The translations under genes and the position numbers were made by a program. Source: Psychroserpens burtonensis DSM 12212 (lineage in GTDB: Bacteria > Bacteroidota > Bacteroidia > Flavobacteriales > Flavobacteriaceae). Taken from it: a DNA stretch of 64,000 bases. Shown here one piece after another: positions 18,887 through 28,894 of this stretch; the first letter of the stretch is position 1; every line of letters begins with the position of its first letter. The DNA lies in assembly GCF_000425305.1 (NCBI RefSeq), contig NZ_AUDE01000017.1, positions 1 through 64,000 on the forward strand, read 5' to 3'. Under the pieces are notes generated by a model that ran no database searches, was not told where the DNA came from, and was given only the letters and a program-made list of their open reading frames with translations.

Positions 18887-19789
18887 TTAGAAAAATCTAG
18901 GTGAACGTGAAACTTTTTTCGGGAAATTTAAATCAAATAATAGCATAAATTCATGAGATGCAGGTGCGTACCTACTAATGTCTGAAGTCACACTGTCGTA
19001 AGCATATCCTACTCTCAATGATGGTGTTATAGCAAAATTAACTAAACCAGAAAAAGAATCATCTAATCTATATGATCCACCTACTTCAAATTTATTCCAA
19101 AGTAATGCATTAAGGTTAACATCAAAAGACGTTGGTGCATCAAAAGCCGATTTCACCAAAAACGATGGCTTAAGTTTTGTATTTGCAGATAAATCAAATA
19201 CATACCCACCTGTAAAAAAGTAATGCGCCACTTCTGATCCAATTTTATTTCCATTAGCATCTAAATGAACAGAATTTAAAATATTAGGAACAGATCCCGC
19301 AAAATAATAGCTATCTGTGTAATAAAAGAATCCAGCTCCAATATTAGGTGTCGTAGTGCTTATATTTTCAAAAAATGGATCATTAGGATCTATTAAGTCA
19401 ATACCTGCTAGACCTATATCATGAAATGTAGCTCCTGCTTTAAGCCCAAAAGCCAAATTGTGTTCTCCTCCTAATTTTAATGTGTATGAAAAATCCACAT
19501 AAGCATTAGTCTCTTTAACGGGTCCTACCTCATCAGAGATAACAGATAAACCTAGTCCTACTTTCTCACCTATTGGAGAATGCGCAAAAAATGTTGCTGT
19601 TTTTGGAGCACCATCAATACCTGCCCATTGTGTACGATAAAGCAATCCAAAAGACAAATTCTCTTTAGAACCTGCGTATGCTGGATTGATTACATTCATA
19701 TTATACATGTACTGTGTATATTGAGGGTCCTGCTGTCCATACACCTGTGTTGCTATGAGCAATACAATAACGATATAAAAATTTTTCAT
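18887..19789 (-). CDS. PorP/SprF family type IX secretion outer-membrane protein
   Basis: 300 residues with signal peptide (1-18) and the family hallmark start QQDPQYTQYMYNMNVINPAY, followed by YRTQWAGIDGAPKT. The rest alternates as a 14-strand-type outer-membrane barrel and ends near SRSPRFF. SprF-type members are known to be needed for secretion of cargo with type B C-terminal domains, which both flanking adhesins carry. It lies 68 bp after the upstream adhesin gene and 18 bp before the PorE-like gene, which argues for a dedicated export and anchoring operon. Confidence 0.92.
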   Translation of the reverse strand: MKNFYIVIVLLIATQVYGQQDPQYTQYMYNMNVINPAYAGSKENLSFGLLYRTQWAGIDGAPKTATFFAHSPIGEKVGLGLSVISDEVGPVKETNAYVDFSYTLKLGGEHNLAFGLKAGATFHDIGLAGIDLIDPNDPFFENISTTTPNIGAGFFYYTDSYYFAGSVPNILNSVHLDANGNKIGSEVAHYFFTGGYVFDLSANTKLKPSFLVKSAFDAPTSFDVNLNALLWNKFEVGGSYRLDDSFSGLVNFAITPSLRVGYAYDSVTSDISRYAPASHEFMLLFDLNFPKKVSRSPRFF

Positions 19790-19857
19790 TTGTTAGTTGT
19801 TTGATTTTAGTTGTTTGGTCGAATTCGAGAATTCTTATTGTGTTTATTAATTGGTTC

Positions 19858-22800
19858 TTATTGTTGGCGTTGTATGTAAATCCAAGCGCTTCTTTGTTTA
19901 CCATCTTCATATTCCATTGTATAGAAATAAGTTCCTACTGGTAATTCATCACCCTCGTTTGTTTGACCAAACCATTCGTCAGTATAGTTTGTTTTAGAAT
20001 ACACTAATGTTCCATTACGATTAAATACCTCTAGTTTACTTACATCGTAGCTACTTAAATCAAACGTATCATTCATCCCATCTCCATTTGGAGAAATACC
20101 TTGTGGAATAACACAGCTTTCTAGCTCTATTATATCTTGACTTATAATATTAGTACATTGAGTAGCATCATTAAATGTCACTTCTATTTCATATAAACCT
20201 GCTTCGAGTACAGAAAGCGTTAAACTATTCTCTCCAGTAATAATACCACCATCTTGGTACCAAACAATAGTCACTTCAGACTCTGAATAGTTATTTGCTG
20301 TTGCAGTTATTAGAATTGGAACCGTTGCATTAGGACACACCTCATAATCAAAATCTGTTGTAAATGAAGTACTCGGTAATGGTCTTACAATTAGATCGAT
20401 AGACACTACTGTGAAACAATCAAACGCAACGTTACTTTCTACACGTACCCAAATCGTTTGAGATGTACTTGTAAATAAAAGTGCAATTGGACTTGTTGCT
20501 GTGTTTGCATCTGTTTCCGAAGCATAATAAGAGACTGTAAAGTCTGCTGCACTTTGACCATCTAAGACATTAATACTATGTGCTGCTAAATCAAAATCAG
20601 CACTTCCATCTGTATCATCATCACACACTTCTAACGGAATGCTAGTGGCTGTTGGTGTTGGGCCAGATATTATTAAATCAAAACTAGCTGTTGCGAAACA
20701 AAACTGAGCATTTGCATCTTCAATCCTAACAAAAATTGTTTGTGGGTTTGAAATATTAGTATAAGGAGATGTTAATGCTCCTGAGTCTGCTTGAGCCTCT
20801 GCTAAAGTTAAGTGATAAGTCACATTAAAATCTGCTGCAATTTGTGCTCCTAAAACTCCATCAGTTCGTATTTCTAAATCAAAGTCTTCGATCTCATCTG
20901 CAGAACTGTCATCACAGGTAATAATATCATCAACAGTATTTGCTACCGGTTCTTGACCAAAATTGACAGTTACAGAGTCTTGAGCTTGAGAATCACATTG
21001 CTCATCATATGCAATTACCGTATATGTGCTAGAACCTGTAATAATTAATGTAGGCCCAGATTCCCCGTCAATAATAAAGCCATCATCATACCACTCATAA
21101 GTGTCAGCAAACGGAGAATCTGCATTTAATTCAAAGTCTGCGAATCCACAAAAGTTTTGATCTGCTCCTAAATCGACTTCTATTTCTGCCGTAATATCAC
21201 CGTCACTATCGCCTCCTGTATTTGTTTGACTAATTGAAATTGTTCCTGGATCGTCAGAAAAATTAGTCACCAATAATAAATAGATTTCTCCTGTTTGAGC
21301 GTTATCAATTGTTAAGTTTTCTACAGAAACAAATGAATAACTACAATCTACAATATTTCCAGAAGGATAAAAATCTGGATCACCTGTGTTATTAGGACAA
21401 TCACCTGGATTTGGACAACCTACATCTAAGCCATCACAGGCCCCTTCTAAATCACTAAATGGTCCCCAAAGCACGAAATCAACATCTAAGCCATTTCCAG
21501 CTTCATCTACTTGAGAGATTTCTATTTCAATCAATCCAGGTTCACCAATTTGAATAATACTCCAAGTTGGGTTTGGAGCAGAAAAGAGACAAGCGATATC
21601 TGTTGGATCTGGAATACCAATAATATTAGATGTTGTTAAAGCCCCTCCTTCTTCTGCGCAAAAGTTTTCAGCATTTTCACAAATAATATTAGTTGGTGCT
21701 TCTTTTATACATAAATCAAATGTTGTCGTTTCAGCATTATTTCCTCCTGAAAACACTCTAACATAGTACGTATTACCTACGACTAACTGAGGTGTTACAC
21801 TTGCTGTACCATCTGTACATTCTATTTCTACTAAATTATCACAATCGCCTTCGTATAAAGCATGATCTGTATTGAAACCTCCACCAGCGATATTCACGAT
21901 TGAAATTAATTGTACTTCATTTAATGCTGTAAATTGAAACCAAACATCATCATCTGGATTTCCACCACAACTTCCGTTAGGCACACCAGAGTCTGTTGCC
22001 TCAATTAATGTTCCTGCTGTAACTATATCGCATGATTGGTCATCATTTACTACAGCAACCACGGCACCACAAGGGTTATCATTTTCTGGAGGACAAGCTA
22101 ATAATTGAATTGGGCTACTATTAATTACACAATTAACATCTTGATCGTTACTCACCGAAACGACAACATCAACCAAAAACGGGAATGGCCCAATTTGATA
22201 CGTTCCAATTGCAGTAACTGGCACTGTAGTTCCATCACTGTTATTAGATATTGTTAATGATGTAGCGTCTCCAAGATCTGTAATATTAACATCAATTAAA
22301 AATTGATCTCCATTATCACAATCATCAATCACTTGATATGTTGCTATTGGATTCACGCATGTAGCGCAGGCTACTGTGAAATCTATACCCTCTGTAAACG
22401 AACCAGATTCGCAACTCACAGAACCATCTGAAGTTATTTGAATTGTAATAATATCTGTAATAGATTGAAACGTTAAGCCATCTAGCACTCCATCGTTACC
22501 TTCATCATTATACAACACCGTTCCATTTCCGTCAGTCACTAATAAAAAATCAAAAGGCGCACCTTCTATTTCTCCTGTATTTATAGTAAGGTTTAATGCT
22601 GCCCCACCAGAACTCGTATATGTAAATATTTCTGAATCATTATTTCCATAGCAAATAAAACTATTGGTAGGTCCTACTGCGCAGTCTACATCAAAATTAG
22701 TTTGAATAGTTGTTGTGAAATTTGATGGTCCAGACCATATACTAAATGTTCCTCCGCCACAATCTGCTCTAACCCATACTTCGTATTCCGTAGAAAAATC

Positions 22801-24453
22801 TAAACCAGAAATACTAACTGAAGGTGTTGCAATGGTAGTTCCAGGACCCGAAGGCTCTCCTGTTCCCACTGGAACAACAACATATTCCCATGAGGTTTCT
22901 CCATTATTAGCAGTCCAACTTATATCTGCAGATGTTCCTGTGATATTAGCTACTGTAATTCCACTAGGTGGAATACAAAAGTTTCCACATGATTCTACTC
23001 TTATAAAGTCAATAGACATATCTCCTTCAAAACCTGTACCTGCTGCTCCATAACTAAATTCTAAATATATAACTTGACCTAAATACGCGTCTAAATTAAT
23101 ACCCACTGGCACCCAAGCTTCTGTATCTGTAATTTGTAAATCTCCAACCCATGCGAATACGTTTGTGAATGGACCTGCTGGATCATTAGAAATGCCGACA
23201 TTAAGCGTTCCCATATCTTCGCCAAAAGCATGGAAAAAGAAAGAAAGCTCTGCACCATCTATTGCCGCAGATAAATCAATTGCTGGACTGATCGCTGATG
23301 CGATAGCCGTAGCACTGCCAGATGCTTCATACTCCATATGTGTTCCTGTCCCTCCATCAAAGGTGTTCGCAGGACCTGTACCAAATGAATTGGCACCTGC
23401 TGCGGTTATGTCCCAATTTCCATCAGTACCAGAAAAGCCAGTTCCTGTCCAACCTGAAGGCGGATCTTGATCAAAGTTTTCAGTGAAAATAAACGAAGAA
23501 CTTCCTGCAGCACAGGTTACTCCTACTGGAGCAGGTGGTGGCACATTTAATGTTGAGAAATTAATTGGGCCAACCCAGTTACTAAATCCGTCTGCACCAC
23601 AATCACTTCTTACGTATACTTCGTAAGCTGTGCTTGGTGTTAATGTTATTGCATTATAAGGATTATTATCCATTGTAGATATTCCCGCACCAGTTGGTAT
23701 ACCAGTACCCGCTGTTTGCACAGCTATTCCCCAAGTTGTTTGTGCTCCACCAGGAACCCAACTTATATCTACTGAATTTTCTGTGACTGCTGCAATTGTA
23801 ATTCCTGAAGGCTCTGGACAAGTCACTTCAAAAATTGAAACCGTATCAAAAGCGACACCTTCATCCTGAACTGAACCATCAGACCCAAAAGCAATTCTTA
23901 AAATTACATTAGTCTCACCGCCTAATCCGTTTAATGCGTGTCTTGCAACTAACCAACCCGCTGAACCAGAAGCACCTCTCCCTGTCCAACCTTCTTGTTG
24001 TCCTCCCGGGTTTCCAGCTATAGAATTATCATTGTACCAATTATTTGAATCACCATTTGCACCTACGTTTTGCCATGTTGCACCTCCATCTATTGACGAT
24101 TGTAGAACCATACCATCCCAACTGAATTCCGAATTCCACCAAACACTCAATTCAATAGATGGAGAAACCAATGAAGACAAATCAAAAACTGGACTTGTTA
24201 CAATACCATTTTCATTTGCAACATAATCACCTGTTAAATTTGTGACCCATGCGTTTGCACCTGAGTCTGCCGAATTAATAACTGTTGCGGCTGGTGTTCC
24301 TAAAGCCCAAGACCCTGGATTAGCTGCATCTACGACCCAACCTCCATCGCCTGACTCAAAATCCTCAAGATAAGGATAAGCCGTAATTTGTGCATCAGCA
24401 CACCAAATTGAAAAAACAAAAATAAATGGTAACGAGAGTAATATTTTTTTCAT
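19858..24453 (-). CDS. Type IX-secreted multidomain adhesin, type B sorting domain (first in operon)
   Basis: 1531 residues, paralogous to the adhesin at 11204-16816. The N-terminal 210 residues (signal peptide ending CADAQ, then a MAM-like jelly roll) and the C-terminal 90 residues (IPQGISPNGDGMNDTF; LPVGTYFYTMEY) are closely alike in the two. The middle differs: FN3 modules, one different jelly roll (about 310-490), a CUB-like region, a Cys-rich module around CPNPGDCPNNTGDPDF and several Ig/PKD-like modules. It is the first gene of a unit with PorP/SprF and the PorE-like protein downstream, so it is the likely primary cargo. Function inferred: surface adhesion or gliding. The 215 bp upstream hold no TAnnTTTG box that I can see. 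Confidence 0.9.
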   Translation of the reverse strand: MKKILLSLPFIFVFSIWCADAQITAYPYLEDFESGDGGWVVDAANPGSWALGTPAATVINSADSGANAWVTNLTGDYVANENGIVTSPVFDLSSLVSPSIELSVWWNSEFSWDGMVLQSSIDGGATWQNVGANGDSNNWYNDNSIAGNPGGQQEGWTGRGASGSAGWLVARHALNGLGGETNVILRIAFGSDGSVQDEGVAFDTVSIFEVTCPEPSGITIAAVTENSVDISWVPGGAQTTWGIAVQTAGTGIPTGAGISTMDNNPYNAITLTPSTAYEVYVRSDCGADGFSNWVGPINFSTLNVPPPAPVGVTCAAGSSSFIFTENFDQDPPSGWTGTGFSGTDGNWDITAAGANSFGTGPANTFDGGTGTHMEYEASGSATAIASAISPAIDLSAAIDGAELSFFFHAFGEDMGTLNVGISNDPAGPFTNVFAWVGDLQITDTEAWVPVGINLDAYLGQVIYLEFSYGAAGTGFEGDMSIDFIRVESCGNFCIPPSGITVANITGTSADISWTANNGETSWEYVVVPVGTGEPSGPGTTIATPSVSISGLDFSTEYEVWVRADCGGGTFSIWSGPSNFTTTIQTNFDVDCAVGPTNSFICYGNNDSEIFTYTSSGGAALNLTINTGEIEGAPFDFLLVTDGNGTVLYNDEGNDGVLDGLTFQSITDIITIQITSDGSVSCESGSFTEGIDFTVACATCVNPIATYQVIDDCDNGDQFLIDVNITDLGDATSLTISNNSDGTTVPVTAIGTYQIGPFPFLVDVVVSVSNDQDVNCVINSSPIQLLACPPENDNPCGAVVAVVNDDQSCDIVTAGTLIEATDSGVPNGSCGGNPDDDVWFQFTALNEVQLISIVNIAGGGFNTDHALYEGDCDNLVEIECTDGTASVTPQLVVGNTYYVRVFSGGNNAETTTFDLCIKEAPTNIICENAENFCAEEGGALTTSNIIGIPDPTDIACLFSAPNPTWSIIQIGEPGLIEIEISQVDEAGNGLDVDFVLWGPFSDLEGACDGLDVGCPNPGDCPNNTGDPDFYPSGNIVDCSYSFVSVENLTIDNAQTGEIYLLLVTNFSDDPGTISISQTNTGGDSDGDITAEIEVDLGADQNFCGFADFELNADSPFADTYEWYDDGFIIDGESGPTLIITGSSTYTVIAYDEQCDSQAQDSVTVNFGQEPVANTVDDIITCDDSSADEIEDFDLEIRTDGVLGAQIAADFNVTYHLTLAEAQADSGALTSPYTNISNPQTIFVRIEDANAQFCFATASFDLIISGPTPTATSIPLEVCDDDTDGSADFDLAAHSINVLDGQSAADFTVSYYASETDANTATSPIALLFTSTSQTIWVRVESNVAFDCFTVVSIDLIVRPLPSTSFTTDFDYEVCPNATVPILITATANNYSESEVTIVWYQDGGIITGENSLTLSVLEAGLYEIEVTFNDATQCTNIISQDIIELESCVIPQGISPNGDGMNDTFDLSSYDVSKLEVFNRNGTLVYSKTNYTDEWFGQTNEGDELPVGTYFYTMEYEDGKQRSAWIYIQRQQ

Positions 24454-24668
24454 ATCAAAAAATGCTGTTAATCAATCTAAATAATTGATAATTAATATCT
24501 TAAAATTAGTCACTGGGGCAGAACTGACGATCTTAAACAAAATTAGTCTAACAAAGAAGACTCCCACAAGAACCGAAGATAAAAAAAATGGCAGTTAACA
24601 AACTGTTAACATTGGTATAATAGATAAAAAGCAATTATCATCGGTAAAAAGAAAAAGTTTTTTTGAAC

Positions 24669-25634
24669 TTAAGGTTTCGTCATATTTAATTGGATATAAA
24701 CGGGAAAGTGATCACTATAACCTCCTTTATACTTTTTACCTGCATAAGTTCTAAATGGCTGACCTTTAAATTTTCCTTTATTTTGTTTTAAAAATGCTTC
24801 ATCAAAAATATTAGCTTCGTCAAATTTGAGAGCATTCATTTCAGTTTCGAAAAAATTTGTAGAAAACAATATTTGATCAAAAATATTCCATTTAAAATTA
24901 TGGCTAACACTACCTCTACTATAAGACATTAATGTGTCCATAGGATTATAAAGCTCTCCTGCCTTAGATAGAAACTTAAGGCTCTCGTTACTTGGGTTAT
25001 CATTAAAATCTCCCATCACTAATATTTTAGGATTTAAATGGGCTTTTTTAAGACTATCCATAATTTCAACCACTTTTTGAGCAGCTTTTGCACGTTTAGG
25101 CTTAGACTCCAGTTCCCCTTCCCTTCTTGAAGGCCAGTGATTGATGATAAGGTGCAATTTTTCAGAATAAAACATTCCAGATACTAATAGAATATCTCTT
25201 GTATAATCTTGCTCACCTTTATGATCTTCTAAATATACCGAATATGTTTTAGAATCTTCAACAATGAATACGGATTTATCATAAATCAATGCCACGTCAA
25301 TACCACGCTCATCTTTAGAATCGTAGTGAACAAACCCATAGTCATAGGGCTCTAACTCTTTACCTTGTAATAAGTCTTGAATAACCTTTTTATTCTCAAT
25401 CTCTGCCAAACCAACAATTGCAGGTGGTTTTTGAGTATCATCAAAACCAATTTTAGAGATCACTTGTCCTAGTTTATAAAGTTTTTCCTCGTAGCGCTTT
25501 TTTGTCCAGCGTTTTTCTAAACCTAGCAAGAAATCACCATCGTGTTTTGTCGAATCATTATGTATATCGAATAGGTTTTCGAGATTATAAAATGCAATAG
25601 TATGTGCTGATGTTTTTAATTCTTTGGGTTTCAC
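24669..25634 (-). CDS. Cytoplasmic endonuclease/exonuclease/phosphatase family protein
   Basis: 321 residues, a paralogue of the secreted EEP protein at 5147-6214 with the same motif order: FYNLENLFD, AEIENKKV, GIDVALIY, INHWPSRREGE, GDFNDNPSNES and SDHFPVY. It has no signal peptide, and the frame opens with GTG at 25632-25634. A TAAATTTG box ends only 4 bp upstream of that GTG, so the transcript would begin at or almost at the start codon, and a longer N-terminus is excluded. The protein therefore probably acts in the cytoplasm, unlike its paralogue. Substrate unknown. Confidence 0.88.
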   Translation of the reverse strand: MKPKELKTSAHTIAFYNLENLFDIHNDSTKHDGDFLLGLEKRWTKKRYEEKLYKLGQVISKIGFDDTQKPPAIVGLAEIENKKVIQDLLQGKELEPYDYGFVHYDSKDERGIDVALIYDKSVFIVEDSKTYSVYLEDHKGEQDYTRDILLVSGMFYSEKLHLIINHWPSRREGELESKPKRAKAAQKVVEIMDSLKKAHLNPKILVMGDFNDNPSNESLKFLSKAGELYNPMDTLMSYSRGSVSHNFKWNIFDQILFSTNFFETEMNALKFDEANIFDEAFLKQNKGKFKGQPFRTYAGKKYKGGYSDHFPVYIQLNMTKP

Positions 25635-25638
25635 GATA

Positions 25639-25689
25639 CAAATTTAAGTTTTAAAATGCAATACACGAACGTTCAATTATGTAACTTTG
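25639..25689. promoter_or_regulatory. Divergent promoter pair, EEP paralogue and hflX
   Basis: The minus-strand box TAAATTTG (25639-25646) lies 4 bp from the GTG of the EEP gene. The plus-strand box TAACTTTG (25682-25689) lies 16 bp before the hflX ATG. Both match the TAnnTTTG consensus. The near-zero leader on the minus side implies a leaderless or almost leaderless mRNA. Confidence 0.55.
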
Positions 25690-25705
25690 TTTTTTACTGA
25701 AATTT

Positions 25706-26920
25706 ATGATTGAAAAAAAAAATATAGCCTTAGAAAAAGCAGTACTCATTGGCGTCGTTACTAAAGCACAAAACGAAGAACAGTCTAATGAATATTTAGA
25801 TGAATTAGAGTTTTTAACTTACACAGCTGGTGGAGAAGTTTCAAAACGATTCACTCAAAAAATGGACATGCCAAACCCTAAAACTTTTATAGGTACTGGT
25901 AAAATGATTGAGGTACAAGAATACATTGAAAATAATAACATAGGAACTGCTATTTTTGATGATGAACTATCCTCGGCTCAAGAGCGTAATATAAGCAAAA
26001 TATTAGGCTGTAAAGTACTAGACAGGACCAACCTCATTCTAGATATATTTGCTCAACGTGCAACGACAAGTTATGCACGTACTCAAGTAGAATTAGCGCA
26101 ATGTGAATATTTGTTGCCTAGACTAAAAGGAATGTGGACTCACCTTGAAAGACAAAAAGGTGGTATTGGGATGCGCGGTCCCGGTGAAACAGAAATAGAA
26201 ACAGATAGACGTATTGTTCGTGACAAGATAGCCTTGCTCAAAGCAAAAATAAAAATCATAGATAAGCAAATGGCTGTGCAACGGGGTAATCGTGGCAAAA
26301 TGGTTCGTGTTGCTTTAGTTGGTTATACTAATGTTGGTAAGTCTACATTAATGAATGTTATTAGTAAAAGTGACGTTTTTGCTGAAAACAAACTCTTTGC
26401 AACACTAGACACAACGGTTAGAAAAGTTGTTATTCAAAATCTTCCATTTTTGCTAACAGACACTGTTGGTTTTATTCGAAAATTACCAACTCAATTAATC
26501 GAGTCTTTTAAAAGCACATTGGATGAAGTAAGGGAAGCTGACTTATTACTGCATATTGTAGATATTTCTCACCCAAATTTTGAAGAACATATAGACTCAG
26601 TAAATAAAGTTCTAGGTGAAATTGACAGTTCTAATAAGCCTACAATCATGGTGTTTAATAAGATTGATGCTTACGAGGCAGAACCTTTTGATGATGACGA
26701 CTTGGTTACAGAAAGAACCTCATTACATTACTCGCTTGATGAGTGGAAAAAAACGTGGATGAATCGTGTTGGAAACAATGCGCTATTTATTTCTGCATTG
26801 AACAAAAAGAATATTGATATATTCAAAAAACGCATTTATGACGAAGTAAGGGAGATACATGTCACTCGTTTTCCTTACAATAACTTTCTATATCCAGATT
26901 ATTCTGAAGAGGAAGAATAA
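25706..26920 (+). CDS. hflX: GTPase HflX
   Basis: 404 residues. The N-terminal HflX domain carries TRTQVELAQCEYLLPRL and GGIGMRGPGETEIETDRR (about 152-169). The G domain has the P-loop GYTNVGKST (206-214), switch II DTVGFI, G4 FNKID and a SAL-type G5. HflX binds the 50S subunit and splits stalled ribosomes after stress. Length and motifs are normal. It has a promoter box 16 bp upstream and ends before a shared terminator. Confidence 0.96.
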   Translation: MIEKKNIALEKAVLIGVVTKAQNEEQSNEYLDELEFLTYTAGGEVSKRFTQKMDMPNPKTFIGTGKMIEVQEYIENNNIGTAIFDDELSSAQERNISKILGCKVLDRTNLILDIFAQRATTSYARTQVELAQCEYLLPRLKGMWTHLERQKGGIGMRGPGETEIETDRRIVRDKIALLKAKIKIIDKQMAVQRGNRGKMVRVALVGYTNVGKSTLMNVISKSDVFAENKLFATLDTTVRKVVIQNLPFLLTDTVGFIRKLPTQLIESFKSTLDEVREADLLLHIVDISHPNFEEHIDSVNKVLGEIDSSNKPTIMVFNKIDAYEAEPFDDDDLVTERTSLHYSLDEWKKTWMNRVGNNALFISALNKKNIDIFKKRIYDEVREIHVTRFPYNNFLYPDYSEEEE

Positions 26921-26932
26921 CTCCTTAAAATT

Positions 26933-26959
26933 AAAAAGCACCTCTATGAGGTGCCTTTT
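26933..26959. terminator. Bidirectional terminator after hflX
   Basis: A 12-bp stem with one mismatch (AAAAAGCACCTC against GAGGTGCCTTTT) and a 3-nt loop lies between the convergent hflX and DUF3078 genes, with A/T runs on both sides. Confidence 0.75.
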
Positions 26960-26982
26960 AATTTATATAAAACTAGTACATT

Positions 26983-27921
26983 TTAGAATTTGTAAGTCAA
27001 TCCTAATGTATAATACGTTTGTAAACCGTTCTCTACATTATCAAAGGTTGGAGTATCTGCAAGAACACCTGTAAAATTAGACTGAGCAAAATTTAATGCT
27101 TCTTGTTTGTTACTTCTTAATCCAAAGTCAAAACCAACACCAATCATTTTCCAAAGGGTATAGCTAAATGAGTTTGTCCAAGTTACGTTAGATAAATCTC
27201 CACTCTTATAACTTTGAAACATAGATAAATTAGATTTAAAACCTATAGCCCCAATTTGACGTGTATAATCAGCCATGATTTTAGCTCCTAAAGACGACTC
27301 AAATACAGTATCATTATCAGCAAAAACGAAGTTGTAGTTTAATGGGTGAATCACAATAATTAGATTTTCTATTGGCATCCAAGCCCCACCAATACCAACA
27401 TCTAAATATCCTGGTTCATTAAAGTTACTTAACACAGTTGTTCTATATTCCATTAATGCAGAAGCTGCTAATTTAGAGGTAATATTTCTCCCGTACAAAG
27501 AAGAAATATTAAATATATCTGTTGTAGGTTCAAAATCTTCAGAGTCGAAATCTGAATCTTTATTATCTAACTTCACCCAACTAAAATTAGTTGTTAATGA
27601 ATTTCTCCAAAAGTACTTATCTTCAATTTTATTAGCAAAACCATTAAATGTAATACCAATATTACCCGAAGTGTTATTAGGAGCTCCTTGAGAATACCAA
27701 TTATTAAAGTTAGATAAGCTTCCTCCAACAACACCAAACCCACCTATTCTCCATCCTGGAAGTACGTCTATTTGGCTTTGTAAAGCGTCTGCTTCTGCTT
27801 GTGCCGCATCAGCAATTCCTTGTTTTTCTGCTTTTTGTATTTGTAGTTCTTCTTTTGTTTGAGAAAAACCAAAAGCCATTGACAAGAACAATGTTGTTGT
27901 TAAAAGTAATTTTTTAGTCAT
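26983..27921 (-). CDS. DUF3078 outer-membrane protein
   Basis: 312 residues: signal peptide (1-20), a short coiled-coil (about 23-52, AEKQGIADAAQAEADALQ), then a beta-rich domain ending YYTLGLTYKF, typical of an outer-membrane barrel. The region GWRIGGFGVVGGSLSNFNNW and WRNSLTTNFSWVK fits DUF3078, a Bacteroidota family of unknown function. It follows the SUF accessory genes but has its own promoter, so it is likely a separate transcription unit. Confidence 0.85.
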   Translation of the reverse strand: MTKKLLLTTTLFLSMAFGFSQTKEELQIQKAEKQGIADAAQAEADALQSQIDVLPGWRIGGFGVVGGSLSNFNNWYSQGAPNNTSGNIGITFNGFANKIEDKYFWRNSLTTNFSWVKLDNKDSDFDSEDFEPTTDIFNISSLYGRNITSKLAASALMEYRTTVLSNFNEPGYLDVGIGGAWMPIENLIIVIHPLNYNFVFADNDTVFESSLGAKIMADYTRQIGAIGFKSNLSMFQSYKSGDLSNVTWTNSFSYTLWKMIGVGFDFGLRSNKQEALNFAQSNFTGVLADTPTFDNVENGLQTYYTLGLTYKF

Positions 27922-27952
27922 AATCTTAATGGTTTATAATATATTAATTGCG

Positions 27953-27983
27953 CAAATATAATTCATTCCTTAATTATTCCAAA
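27953..27983 (-). promoter_or_regulatory. Full promoter of the DUF3078 gene
   Basis: On the minus strand a -33 TTTG (27980-27983) is followed by a 19-bp spacer and a -7 TATATTTG (27953-27960). Both boxes and the spacing fit the Bacteroidota consensus. The ATG is 31 bp further on. Confidence 0.7.
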
Positions 27984-28054
27984 ATTCGCTTTAAGCTCAT
28001 CAGGTAGTTCTTTTATTAGATACTACTTTAAAATAAAGTCACAAGTGAAGTTGT

Positions 28055-28561
28055 TTATTTTCTTTTGAATAATGGAACCGAAGAACACGCCTCACCATAC
28101 ATAATGGATTTAGCTACTGGTTTTAATTTGCTGGTTAACATAATATAAGCATTTGAAGGTACTGGCTTATGAGCACACCCTTTTATAATAAGCGGTTTAT
28201 CGTGATAAGGCTCCACGTCTAAACCATTAATAATATCTTGATAAATTGACGTTTCAAGAGACTCTAAATCTCCTACATTAACTTTTCTAGCATACGGTTG
28301 CAATTCTATAGTCAATAGCATATAAGCCCAGGCGGGAATTATGGCATCTGTAGAACAAGTTAAAGCTACAAATTGATTTTCATGTTTTGACCAATTATAA
28401 TCAGTAACCAATTGCCTGAAGTCTTTTTCTCTTAAAACAAAACCTTCATACAACCAATCTTTGATATCAAAAATAATGCGCTCACCTTCTGGATAGTAGT
28501 CCTCAAGATCCACTACCATTAATTTACTTAAGGCAACTCTATTTATAATTTCCTTACCCAT
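28055..28561 (-). CDS. DUF2480 family protein in the SUF cluster
   Basis: 168 residues, soluble, with the family opening MGKEIINRVALSKLMVVDLE and the core VALTCSTDAIIPAWAYMLL. A cysteine occurs in IKGCAHKP. DUF2480 genes travel with suf genes in Bacteroidota, but no activity is assigned. Its ATG directly follows the sufT stop codon, so it is the last gene of the sufS-to-DUF2480 unit. A link to Fe-S assembly is inferred from position only. Confidence 0.85.
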   Translation of the reverse strand: MGKEIINRVALSKLMVVDLEDYYPEGERIIFDIKDWLYEGFVLREKDFRQLVTDYNWSKHENQFVALTCSTDAIIPAWAYMLLTIELQPYARKVNVGDLESLETSIYQDIINGLDVEPYHDKPLIIKGCAHKPVPSNAYIMLTSKLKPVAKSIMYGEACSSVPLFKRK

Positions 28562-28888
28562 TTACAACATTCCTAATTCTAATTTAGCCTCGTCGCTCAT
28601 TAAATCCTGAGTCCAAGGCGGATCAAAAGTAATCTCAACCTCTGCTGTTTTAACATCGTTTAAAGATTTTACTTTTTCTTCAACTTCTAATGGTAATGTT
28701 TCTGCCACAGGGCAATTTGGAGTCGTTAACGTCATTAATATTTTAACCTCATAATCTTCATTTACAAAGACATCATAAATAAGACCTAGCTCATAAATGT
28801 CTACTGGTATTTCTGGATCAAAGATTGTTTTTAAAACGCGTACTATTTTTTCACCTAATAGGTTCGTATCGATTTTTGTATCGCTCAT
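28562..28888 (-). CDS. sufT: SufT, MIP18-family Fe-S assembly factor
   Basis: 108 residues, a stand-alone DUF59/MIP18 domain with IFDPEIPVDIYELGLIY and TTPNCPVAETLP, where the conserved cysteine sits. These proteins assist maturation or transfer of Fe-S clusters. It starts 6 bp after the sufE stop and abuts the DUF2480 gene, so it is in the same transcript. Confidence 0.92.
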   Translation of the reverse strand: MSDTKIDTNLLGEKIVRVLKTIFDPEIPVDIYELGLIYDVFVNEDYEVKILMTLTTPNCPVAETLPLEVEEKVKSLNDVKTAEVEITFDPPWTQDLMSDEAKLELGML

Positions 28889-28894
28889 TTTAAA

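Noticed and set aside
24595-24612. GTTAAC-containing inverted repeat upstream of the adhesin operon
   Set aside because: Short (6-bp arms), AT-rich and without a matching promoter box; not distinguishable from chance.
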